Shown piece by piece: positions 1 through 7,240 of a stretch of DNA of 9,189 bases. Source of the stretch: Candidatus Pacearchaeota archaeon (GTDB lineage Archaea > Nanoarchaeota > Nanoarchaeia > Pacearchaeales > GW2011-AR1); assembly GCA_002690445.1 (NCBI GenBank), contig NZER01000251.1, forward strand, positions 1 to 9,189, written 5' to 3'. The position numbers and the translations under genes were made by a program. The first letter of the stretch is position 1, and every line of letters starts with the position of its first letter. The notes under the pieces were generated by a model, which saw only the letters and a list, made by a program, of their open reading frames with translations, was not told the DNA's origin and ran no database searches.

Positions 1-1624
1 CTTCAGTATGTGTGTGTGGGGACGTGGCTGCGGAAAAACTTTTATTGCAGCCGTTTATTGTTTTCTTCAGTGCATTTTTGAGCCTCGTACCAAGATCCTT
101 ATTGCTGGTCCGACTTTTCGTACAGCCCGTTTTATTTTCAACAATATAGAAAAGATAGTTGAGTCGAAGGAAGCGCAAATGTTAGCTCACGCTTTCGGGG
201 CCAAGTCTAAACGTAACGATCAGTTCGAGTGGAAAATTAACGAGGGCACTATAACAGCTATTCCGTTAAGCGGGGAAAAGATTCGTGGTTTTCGAGCTAA
301 CGTTTTGGTCCTTGATGAGTTTTTATTGCTTCCAGAAGATACTATTAAAACCGTGTTGATGCCTTTCTTGGTGGCTCCTCAAGACATGGCAGAGAGAATA
401 AAAATAAGGGAGATGGAAGATGATCTTATTGCAAAGGGCGACATGAAAGAGAAAGACCGGATTGTATTTACAAATGATTCAAAAATGATAGCGTTGTCTT
501 CTGCGAGTTATAGTTTTGAAAACCTTTATCGCACATACAAGAATTGGATGGGTAATATTTATTCGGATGATATTATGCAATCCAATTATTTTATTTCGCA
601 AATGGGGTTTGATTCTATTCCTTCTGATATGATTGATAGCACTGTGATCGAAGAAGCTCGAGCAGGGGGAGCTTCCAACTCATCTTTTTTAAGGGAATAT
701 GCCGCTCAATTCACCGATGGGAGCGATAGTTATTTCAGCGCAAAGAAAATGCATCAATGCACTATTCCTGATGGGGAGAAGCAACATACTTTAGTCAAAG
801 GGGAAAAGGGTAAAGAATATATTTTGGCTATTGACCCCAGTTTTAGCAATAGCCCTTCATCGGATTTTTTCGCTATGTCCGTACTAGAGTTGGATGAAGA
901 AAAAACTACGTTTTCTACGTTGGTGCATGGGTATGCTGTTGCGGGAGGGGATTTAAAAGACCATATAAAGTATCTTCACTATCTAGTAACTCACTTCAAA
1001 TTTTCAATGATAATTATAGATAACGCAGGTTATCAATTTATAGATAGCGCTAACGAATCCGAACTGTTTCAAAGTTCCCGTATAGAAATCAAATTTTTTG
1101 ATTTTAACAGCGACAAAGGTGGGGTTGATTATCAAAAGATGCTTTTGGGGGCGAAACGTCAATACAGCAAAAAAGAAAATATAATTTGTTTTAAACAGTT
1201 GTTTTCTACCACTTTCTTGCGGGAAGCTAACGAATATCTACAGGCTTCTATTGATCATAAAAGAATATGGTTTGCCTCTCGCACAGCGGCTTGTGGAAGT
1301 TTTTTTGACAAAGTGTCTGCTCAAGCAGTTCCCATGAAGCTAATGCCTTATGAAAATAAAGGGGATTTAATAGAGTTTCAGGATGATATAGTTTACCAAT
1401 CAAAGAAGCAATGCGCTCTTGTAGAGGTGAAAACCACAGCAAAAGGCACACAAACCTTTGATTTGCCACAACATCTTAAGAGAAGCACCTCGGCAAACCG
1501 GGCTCGTAAGGACAACTACACAACTTTAATGTTAGGGAACTGGGCTGTTAAGTGCTACAATGATCTTAAAAATACCAAGGTGGAGCAAGTTAGTCACACA
1601 TTTACTCCCAGAATGTTAGCTTAG
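1..1624 (+). CDS. Terminase large subunit (DNA-packaging ATPase/nuclease), N-terminus cut by window edge
   Basis: This is the motor protein that pumps phage DNA into the prohead through the portal and cuts the concatemer. Residues are counted from the ATG at 8. Walker A is GRGCGKT (residues 5-11). Walker B is VLVLDEF (99-105), with D103 and catalytic E104. An SSAS motif (164-167) fits the ATPase coupling motif. The C-terminal half looks like the RNase H-fold nuclease, with acidic positions at AIDPS (D276), IIIDNAG (D338) and EFQDD (D459/D460). The ATG at 8 is very unlikely to be the true start. The frame is open to the left edge (codons from base 2), there is no ribosome binding site, and Walker A normally lies tens of residues into the protein, after an adenine-binding region that is missing here. 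The cysteine inside Walker A is uncommon but should be tolerated. The portal gene follows after 20 bases, a normal pairing. Function is secure from the motifs; the subfamily is not assigned. Confidence 0.92.
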   Translation, partial: FSMCVWGRGCGKTFIAAVYCFLQCIFEPRTKILIAGPTFRTARFIFNNIEKIVESKEAQMLAHAFGAKSKRNDQFEWKINEGTITAIPLSGEKIRGFRANVLVLDEFLLLPEDTIKTVLMPFLVAPQDMAERIKIREMEDDLIAKGDMKEKDRIVFTNDSKMIALSSASYSFENLYRTYKNWMGNIYSDDIMQSNYFISQMGFDSIPSDMIDSTVIEEARAGGASNSSFLREYAAQFTDGSDSYFSAKKMHQCTIPDGEKQHTLVKGEKGKEYILAIDPSFSNSPSSDFFAMSVLELDEEKTTFSTLVHGYAVAGGDLKDHIKYLHYLVTHFKFSMIIIDNAGYQFIDSANESELFQSSRIEIKFFDFNSDKGGVDYQKMLLGAKRQYSKKENIICFKQLFSTTFLREANEYLQASIDHKRIWFASRTAACGSFFDKVSAQAVPMKLMPYENKGDLIEFQDDIVYQSKKQCALVEVKTTAKGTQTFDLPQHLKRSTSANRARKDNYTTLMLGNWAVKCYNDLKNTKVEQVSHTFTPRMLA

Positions 1625-1644
1625 GTGTAATTTTAAAGTAAAAG

Positions 1645-3519
1645 ATGGCGGTAAGGAAGAAAACGGAACAAGGTGCGGAACCTCTAATGGCTAAGCATGA
1701 AGCGGTGGCTAACGCCACAAGGACGCGGCGTAACAAAGCTGCTGACATCGTAAGGACTGACCGTTTTAGGAATATCGAAAACGGTATGATACCGTTTAAG
1801 TATACTCGGGGAGTTGCTAACAACTCCAACATAGAGGTTCGAGATACTATCATTTTATGTCAAAAGGCCTATTATAATTTCTCGGTTTTTCGCAATACTA
1901 TTGATTTGATGACTGAGTTTTCTATTAGTAATTTATACTATACGGGAGGTAGTCGTAAATCTAGAGAGTTTTTCGAGACACTTTTTCGCAAAATTAATAT
2001 TGATGATCTTCAGAGTAGGTTTTTTCGTGAATATTATAGATCTGGAAATGTTTTTATTTATAGATTCAACGCTGAGATGGAAAAAAGTGATGCTTTTAAG
2101 ATTAATCAGACGTTTGGATTGAGTGAAGCTAATGAGAACATTGAAATTCCCTCTAAGTACATAATTCTTAACCCTTCTGATATTCAACTTCAAGGAAGCA
2201 TAGCTTTTAGTAGCGGCGTTTACTACAAAGTGATTACGGATTACGAATTGCAAATTCTACGTCACCCCCAAACGGACGAACAAAAAGAAGTATTTGAAAG
2301 CCTTCCAGAAGAAACTAAAAAACTAATAAAGGATACGAAGCGTACAGGAATGGCCGCTGTCACGATTCCGCTTAATACCGATAGGCTTGTCGCTGTTTTT
2401 TATAAGAAGCAGGATTACGAACCATTTTCAGTTCCGATGGGCTATCCAGTTTTAGAGGATATAAACTGGAAGCAGGAAATGAAGCAGATGGACATGGCCG
2501 TAGCACGAACAACGAATCAAGCTATTTTGTTGATCACCATGGGGGCCAAACCGGAAGATGGAGGAGTTAATCAGAAAAATCTGATGGCAATGCAGAAGCT
2601 CTTTGAAAACGAGTCCGTAGGACGTGTTTTGATTTCTGATTATACCACTGATGCAAAATTTGTTATTCCCGACATCGGCAATATTTTAGACCCAAAGAAG
2701 TATGATGTGGTCAATCAAGACATACAGATGGGGTTAAACAACATTCTGCTGAGTGACGAGAAATTTGCTAATACCAGCATCAAGGTCCAAGTGTTCATGG
2801 AAAGGCTCAAGCAGGGGCGACGAGTCTTCTTGGAGAATTTTTTAATGCCTGAGATTAAAAGGGTTTCAAAGGAGATGGGGTTCAAGAATTATCCTGACGC
2901 TCATTTTGAAGAGGTGGATTTGAGAGACACGTCTGTCTATTCGAGAATTTATAGCCGTTTGATTGAGCTAGGTGTTCTTACCGCAGAGGAAGGAATGCAG
3001 GCTATCGAGTCGGGCCGCTTCCCCACCCCAGAAGAATCCCTTGAGTCCCAAAAGAAATTTCAAGAGCACAAGAATGAGGGTCTGTACGAGCCTCTTATTG
3101 GGGGAGCTAAAATGCCTCAGATGTCGGGACGTCCTCCGGGAGCCAAGAAGCCGAAAGAAGAGGATAAAAAGACTCCAGTAGGAACCAAGGCAGCACTTAA
3201 TTTTAGTCTTTCCCGCATACAAGAGCATTTAAACCTTTCGGACAAGTTGAACCTAGAAGTGGAAGCCTCCTTAAGGCAGATTCATAAACGCAAAAGATTG
3301 AGTAAGCAGCAAAAAGAAGTCGCGCGAGAAATAACAAATATAGTAATAGCTAACGAAGACCCACCAAACTGGCTGGCTAAAGCGGGAAGGTATGCAGCCG
3401 AACCAACCGACAGAAATCACGAAAGAGTTAAGAAAGTTCAGGATGTTGCTTACGAGCATCAAGTGGATGATTTCTTAGCGGGAATATTATATGCAAGCGT
3501 TCATGAAGGGGAAAAGTAA
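1645..3519 (+). CDS. Portal protein
   Basis: This is probably the ring protein at the capsid vertex that docks the terminase, lets DNA in and out, and connects to the tail. The 624 residues fall in the range of large portals. Recognisable portal-like features include FFREYYRSGNVFIYR (126-140), the 'ILNPSDIQLQG' strand region (174-184), DRLVAVFYKK (246-255) ahead of a long helical section (about 272-300), and 'GVLTAEEGMQAIESGRFPTP' (443-462) near the end of the core. Residues about 463-624 form a charged, low-complexity tail with a proline/lysine linker (about 495-512) followed by predicted helices; this tail is longer than a minimal portal needs. The start is chosen at the ATG after the A-rich AAAGTAAAAG, with only a weak ribosome binding site, 20 bases after the terminase stop. 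The stop overlaps the next start by one base. The call rests on motif pattern and position beside the terminase, not on a database match. Confidence 0.82.
   Translation: MAVRKKTEQGAEPLMAKHEAVANATRTRRNKAADIVRTDRFRNIENGMIPFKYTRGVANNSNIEVRDTIILCQKAYYNFSVFRNTIDLMTEFSISNLYYTGGSRKSREFFETLFRKINIDDLQSRFFREYYRSGNVFIYRFNAEMEKSDAFKINQTFGLSEANENIEIPSKYIILNPSDIQLQGSIAFSSGVYYKVITDYELQILRHPQTDEQKEVFESLPEETKKLIKDTKRTGMAAVTIPLNTDRLVAVFYKKQDYEPFSVPMGYPVLEDINWKQEMKQMDMAVARTTNQAILLITMGAKPEDGGVNQKNLMAMQKLFENESVGRVLISDYTTDAKFVIPDIGNILDPKKYDVVNQDIQMGLNNILLSDEKFANTSIKVQVFMERLKQGRRVFLENFLMPEIKRVSKEMGFKNYPDAHFEEVDLRDTSVYSRIYSRLIELGVLTAEEGMQAIESGRFPTPEESLESQKKFQEHKNEGLYEPLIGGAKMPQMSGRPPGAKKPKEEDKKTPVGTKAALNFSLSRIQEHLNLSDKLNLEVEASLRQIHKRKRLSKQQKEVAREITNIVIANEDPPNWLAKAGRYAAEPTDRNHERVKKVQDVAYEHQVDDFLAGILYASVHEGEK
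3506..3511 (+). promoter_or_regulatory. Ribosome binding site (AAGGGG) for the tail-tube candidate gene
   Basis: AAGGGG lies 7 bases before the ATG at 3519 and inside the last codons of the portal gene. It is the best Shine-Dalgarno-like match at any start in the window. Together with the TAATG stop/start overlap it supports 3519 as the true start, with translation coupled to the portal gene. A stronger site here would suit a virion protein needed in many copies, which is inference. Confidence 0.55.
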
Positions 3520-4937
3520 TGGCAAAGCCAAGGGTAATTTACAATTGTCAGGCTTTGTATGTCGGGGCTGCCCCGGAAACTGAATATAACTTCTATAATT
3601 ACGAAGGAGGAGCGCCCACTAATGACCACGCCGATCTTTACACAAAGATAAATCGTTTACACAGTATTGATAGAGTTCAGTCTATCAGTTATGACATCGA
3701 AGTTCCCCACACCGATATCAATCAAATCAATAAAAGGGGATTGGTTGATCGCCCTATTATCAATCACCCTACGGTAAATTTGAATTTTGATTATTTATTG
3801 TGCGGTACCAAAAATGAGGCACGACTTGGTTTAAATGTCAATTATCCATTATTTAATTTTCCCTTCGACGGGGGTCCTTACTACGATGATAATTTGTCGG
3901 TTTCTTTATTAAGTGGCTTTTTCCAAGAAAATAAAAACTCTAAATTTAAAAGGTGGTGGCAAGATTTTCCTGTGAATTTATATCGGGACTGCAGAAATAT
4001 TTATATTGCGGTTAATAAAGAGGGTAATGATATAAACCAGAGTTATTTTAAGGAAGATTTTACGCAAGCCGATATTTATCAGGGAATAGATGAAAATGCT
4101 CCCGATTACCATGTAATTTCTTTTGGGAATTGTTATTTAAATTCATACTCAACTCAAGGGAGGGTAGGACAGTTCGCTAGCGCTTCCGCTTCTTACACTG
4201 CTTATAATGTAAATTTTGACTCCAGCGGTAGTGGGTTTTTAGATTCTAACATAGAGACCAAGAGTGGTACTCTAAGTCCTGCGAAGGATGTTGTTATTCC
4301 ACGAGTCTTGGCGGAAGAAGGTTATGCAGCACTGCAGCCCGGGGATATTACCGTAAGTACGGATTCTTTTTCGGGGCTTGGCGTTGATTTCGATAAGTTG
4401 CATATTCAAAGTTACGATATCAACATCGATTTAAATAAGCAGCCTTTAAACAATTTGGGCTATAAGTTTCCTGTAGATAATAGGCCTGATTCTCCAATTT
4501 TTGCCAAGTTGCGTTTGAATGGAATTGTGGAATCTGGAAACACAGGTTCTCTTATAGATTTGATCAGTCTTAATAGTGGATATGATTTTACAATAAAAGT
4601 AGACCCTAACGGATGCTCAGGCAGTACTGCGGCTCCAATAAACGCTGGGGCTATCCCTATCAGGAGAGAAGACGAAGCGTTAAGGTATTCTTTTGTGGGG
4701 GCAAAATTAAACGATTTTAGTTATAATACGGCAATTGGTGACAATAAAGTATTTGACGCTTCTTTTGATGTGGAAATAGACCCGGATGATCGATCCAAGG
4801 GTTTTTTCATAAGCGGAGTTTTAGGCGCTGAAAAGGTGGAGGACTTTATTTTGTTAGAGGGTGGAGATGATGATAGATTTTATTTACAGCAGGAGACAGA
4901 TGATTTGTTCGTGACAAATCTCGTTCCTCCATATTAA
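3519..4937 (+). CDS. Putative tail tube (major tail) protein with duplicated domain
   Basis: I do not recognise this 472-residue protein by name, but it looks like a tail tube protein: beta-rich, with no signal peptide, membrane segment or enzymatic motif. Residues about 53-104 ('VQSISYDIEV' through 'HPTVNLNFDYLL' to 'NEARLGL') have the strand-turn pattern seen in tube subunits, where a conserved 'P.V...F.Y' strand follows a loop. The pattern recurs near the C-terminus: 'IQSYDINIDL' (296-305) with 'FAKLRLNG' (328-335), then 'DFTIKVDPNG' (356-365) and 'RYSFVGAKLNDFSY' (389-402), which parallel 'IYIAVNKEG' (161-169) and 'HVISFGNCYLNSY' (198-210). Two tube domains in one chain is the known arrangement of the trimeric phage T5 tube protein pb6, which is of similar size. 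The C-terminal end is acidic (GGDDD, 448-452). It follows the portal directly and precedes fibre-like genes. It could instead be another virion protein such as a head or baseplate component. Confidence 0.5.
   Translation: MAKPRVIYNCQALYVGAAPETEYNFYNYEGGAPTNDHADLYTKINRLHSIDRVQSISYDIEVPHTDINQINKRGLVDRPIINHPTVNLNFDYLLCGTKNEARLGLNVNYPLFNFPFDGGPYYDDNLSVSLLSGFFQENKNSKFKRWWQDFPVNLYRDCRNIYIAVNKEGNDINQSYFKEDFTQADIYQGIDENAPDYHVISFGNCYLNSYSTQGRVGQFASASASYTAYNVNFDSSGSGFLDSNIETKSGTLSPAKDVVIPRVLAEEGYAALQPGDITVSTDSFSGLGVDFDKLHIQSYDINIDLNKQPLNNLGYKFPVDNRPDSPIFAKLRLNGIVESGNTGSLIDLISLNSGYDFTIKVDPNGCSGSTAAPINAGAIPIRREDEALRYSFVGAKLNDFSYNTAIGDNKVFDASFDVEIDPDDRSKGFFISGVLGAEKVEDFILLEGGDDDRFYLQQETDDLFVTNLVPPY
3675..4781 (+). 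repeat. Divergent internal duplication within the 472-residue protein
   Basis: At protein level, residues about 53-233 (bases 3675-4217) and about 295-421 (bases 4401-4781) show the same order of strand motifs. VQSISYDIEV matches IQSYDINIDL, IYIAVNKEG matches FTIKVDPNG, and HVISFGNCYLNSYS matches RYSFVGAKLNDFSY. The strand ending each copy is YTAYNVNF in the first and FDASFDVEI in the second. The first copy is longer because of an insertion at about residues 105-158. The similarity is weak and was read by eye; no matching DNA repeat is visible, so any duplication is old. Confidence 0.45.
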
Positions 4938-4960
4938 AAGTGTATATTACAATAAGGTAT

Positions 4961-4965
4961 AAGGA
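4961..4965 (+). promoter_or_regulatory. Weak ribosome binding site (AAGGA) before the 374-residue gene
   Basis: AAGGA lies only 3 bases before the ATG at 4969, closer than ideal. A second AAGG at 4954-4957 sits 11 bases upstream. Both lie in the 31-base, AT-rich gap after the tail-tube candidate. This is the widest gap between genes in the window, and it contains no obvious hairpin or promoter pair. The site supports the chosen start but is not strong evidence. Confidence 0.35.
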
Positions 4966-4968
4966 AAA

Positions 4969-6093
4969 ATGGCAAATAAAAAAATAACTCAATTGAACAC
5001 GGTGGATACTGAGATAGGTATCGGAAGCGAATCCATGTTCCCTGTGGCTTCAGGTTCACCCACCGACACTTATATAACCTCGAAGGTATCATCGGTAGAT
5101 ATAGCTAAATATGTTCTTAATCCAATGCCTGTTGGTGGGAGCACTGACATATCGTCTATTGGTTTTACGGGTAATAGTGAGATTAAGTTTAAGAAAACTA
5201 ATTGGATAGACGCTTCAAATGCCGATGTTGAGAGTTACCCCTATCTTCAAGTGAGAAAAAGTGATGGACAGCTCGTTACTGGGAGCGGTGTCGCTTTTGA
5301 CTCTGCTACTGTGCCATGGAATTTTATAGCTACTTCTGATATTGATATGCAGGATAATGATATTACCGGAGATTCATTTGATATTAAAGGAGTCAACAAA
5401 ATATCGTTCTATAATTTTGGTCTAGAGCCTCCTTGGGATAGTGCGAATACTTACATAGATGTAGACGCAAATACTCCGGAAGATCTGCATATTAGTGCAG
5501 ATTCTGATCTTGAACTAATAGGTCAAACTTCTATTATATTAACAGGGAGAACGACTCCGCATCCCACCGCTGCTCATGGAGGAATAACAGTGGGAGCTTA
5601 TTTCTCGGGTGCGCCAAGTGGAATTGTCGCAGGGCAACCTCGGGCTCTTATACAATTTAGTGGAACTGATGTTGAAATTGATCCGGTAGCCAAATTAACA
5701 GTAAATGAAATAAAAGTAGCGTCCGGTGACGGTACGGATTGTGGAAATTTGGTGATAGAAGGGGCTTCAAGGCATGAGCCTTATTATGTCGGTGTTAATC
5801 CTGTTTATTGGACTAAATCTAATATTCAATATAATACAGTAAATACACAAACTCCTGAATTCGATTTACGAGAAGCAGAAAACGGACAAACCTTAACACT
5901 GTATATAGAGAATCTCTCTAATAGCACTACCTCTTATCCCACTTTTGTTTCGGGGGCGACTAATCCCAACCCTATTCTGTGGGGAGGTACAGGCGGCCCT
6001 CCTCAGCTGGAACCAGATAAAACTAACGTTTATACTTTTGTCTGCCTACACACAGGGATCTTCGCATCGGCGATAACCGGATATGCATACTAA
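4969..6093 (+). CDS. Putative tail fibre-like / adsorption virion protein
   Basis: This is a 374-residue protein of probable virion surface type, perhaps a short fibre or host-recognition protein; no enzymatic motif is visible. The N-terminus (MANKKITQLN, then a short helical stretch ending DIAKYVL, 44-50) resembles the small attachment domain at the start of many aquatic phage fibre proteins. The middle (about 121-260) is made of short strands of fibre-shaft type, such as DIDMQDNDITG (124-134), NKISFYNFG (143-151) and 'LHISADSDLELIG' (173-185). The last hundred residues look like a C-terminal beta-sandwich, with GQTLTLYIENLS (306-317), ILWGGTGGPPQL (336-347) and NVYTFVCL (353-360), a pattern I associate with tips of such proteins. 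Its stop overlaps the next start as TAATG, which suggests coupled translation. The role is inferred from composition and neighbours; the receptor is unknown. Confidence 0.55.
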   Translation: MANKKITQLNTVDTEIGIGSESMFPVASGSPTDTYITSKVSSVDIAKYVLNPMPVGGSTDISSIGFTGNSEIKFKKTNWIDASNADVESYPYLQVRKSDGQLVTGSGVAFDSATVPWNFIATSDIDMQDNDITGDSFDIKGVNKISFYNFGLEPPWDSANTYIDVDANTPEDLHISADSDLELIGQTSIILTGRTTPHPTAAHGGITVGAYFSGAPSGIVAGQPRALIQFSGTDVEIDPVAKLTVNEIKVASGDGTDCGNLVIEGASRHEPYYVGVNPVYWTKSNIQYNTVNTQTPEFDLREAENGQTLTLYIENLSNSTTSYPTFVSGATNPNPILWGGTGGPPQLEPDKTNVYTFVCLHTGIFASAITGYAY

Positions 6094-7235
6094 TGTCATT
6101 AAATTTTCCAACAACTTTCTGGAAAACCGACACGCCTGCTGTTGTAGATGACTTCACTATAACTTGGACAACTTCTTTGGCTCAGAGCTATGGAGATAAC
6201 GGAAGTACAGCGCCTTCAGAATTTTCTTTTCCTGTTGGAAATTCATATGATCTCGCTAATCATAATTATCCTTTCGAAATAGCTGATATCAATGGGTGGG
6301 GGGAGGATTTTTACACTACTTACGAGGACGATACATGGCAAGGAGATCCTGCTTCAGAATCTTCTACTCCTTATTTTGGGTGGTACCGTAACGGAGGTAC
6401 TGACAGCGAGGGTAACATTTACGATCTTTTTCCTGATTTTCACCGGTCAGACCCTTGGATAGTTAATGGATTTGATAGACCGAATGAGCTTCACATTTTT
6501 TTTGAAGCTGATTTAGCCACGGCCGAATTTGATGGATGGGAGAGTTCAACCTCCGAAAATATTCCTCACGGAATATTCAACAATTTTATTCAAACCGGAC
6601 AGGCTACGGGGACTTTCAATATTAGTAGTTCTCAGGCAGGAAAGGATTTGGTGATAAAGGTTTCAGGGTTGGGGGAAGATTTAGACTACCTCCAAGGAGC
6701 TCAGAATTATGATACTATGACCCTTTGTTTGGATCGCCCCGGTGTGGCATCGGATGATTTTATTTGTTCTGGGTGTGCGCCTCTGGATGGTCGCAATGTA
6801 ATGGATCTTGCATCTAATTTTGATATGCAGCAAGTAAAGCTATATACGGGAGGTTACATATATTCTGCCGCAAACGCAGATCCCTCTAATGAGACATCAC
6901 AGGATACGTCAGTTAGTCCGGTGAGGTGGACTCAATTTGGAATTGGAGGAGACGCAAATGAACATAGAAATGGAAGCGAAAGAAAGACCCCCTCTTTTGG
7001 TTCTACGTGGGGAGACTATTTAGTGAGTGGAGTCCCTCGGGCGAACCCATCACAAAGAGTGGATCAAGACACGAGAAACAACTACGGAGCTTACGTTACC
7101 TCCGCAGGAGTTGGGACTTTTACAGCTACGAATTTGTTGGAAGGGGAGCATAAGATTAAAATAGACGTTTCTACTGTTGATGGGACGTGGAGTAGCGGTG
7201 CTTTTTATGGTTTTTATTTTACTTTGGTTGATTAA
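6093..7235 (+). CDS. Unrecognised acidic virion-type protein
   Basis: I do not recognise this 380-residue protein. It has no signal peptide, membrane segment or known catalytic motif. The N-terminal half is strikingly acidic: residues 12-183 hold no lysine, three arginines (99, 118, 129) and 28 Asp/Glu. It is also aromatic, with tryptophans at 10, 25, 69, 82, 97, 122 and 149. The C-terminal half is more ordinary, with alternating beta-type segments such as DLVIKVSGLG (185-194) and 'EHKIKIDVS' (352-360), and ends in FYGFYFTLVD. The only cysteines are C212, C225 and C228, the last two as CSGC. The start overlaps the previous stop (TAATG) and has no clear ribosome binding site, so translation is probably coupled. 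Lying between two fibre-like genes, it may be a further adsorption or baseplate component; a carbohydrate-binding or metal-binding beta-sandwich is possible. That is inference from position and composition only. Confidence 0.4.
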   Translation: MSLNFPTTFWKTDTPAVVDDFTITWTTSLAQSYGDNGSTAPSEFSFPVGNSYDLANHNYPFEIADINGWGEDFYTTYEDDTWQGDPASESSTPYFGWYRNGGTDSEGNIYDLFPDFHRSDPWIVNGFDRPNELHIFFEADLATAEFDGWESSTSENIPHGIFNNFIQTGQATGTFNISSSQAGKDLVIKVSGLGEDLDYLQGAQNYDTMTLCLDRPGVASDDFICSGCAPLDGRNVMDLASNFDMQQVKLYTGGYIYSAANADPSNETSQDTSVSPVRWTQFGIGGDANEHRNGSERKTPSFGSTWGDYLVSGVPRANPSQRVDQDTRNNYGAYVTSAGVGTFTATNLLEGEHKIKIDVSTVDGTWSSGAFYGFYFTLVD

Positions 7236-7240
7236 AAGTT

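Noticed and set aside
8..1624. ATG at base 8 as the true terminase start
   Set aside because: Walker A would begin at residue 5, leaving no room for the usual region before it, and there is no upstream ribosome binding site; the frame is open to the window edge.
1248..3462. Antisense and alternate-frame open frames over terminase and portal (for example 1248-1469, 1602-1853, 1933-2253, 2968-3228, 2972-3181, 3271-3462)
   Set aside because: They lie inside or across well-supported genes, lack ribosome binding sites, and their translations show no domain-like pattern.
4938..4968. Terminator or promoter in the widest gap between genes
   Set aside because: The 31 bases are AT-rich but show no hairpin with a T run and no convincing -35/-10 pair.
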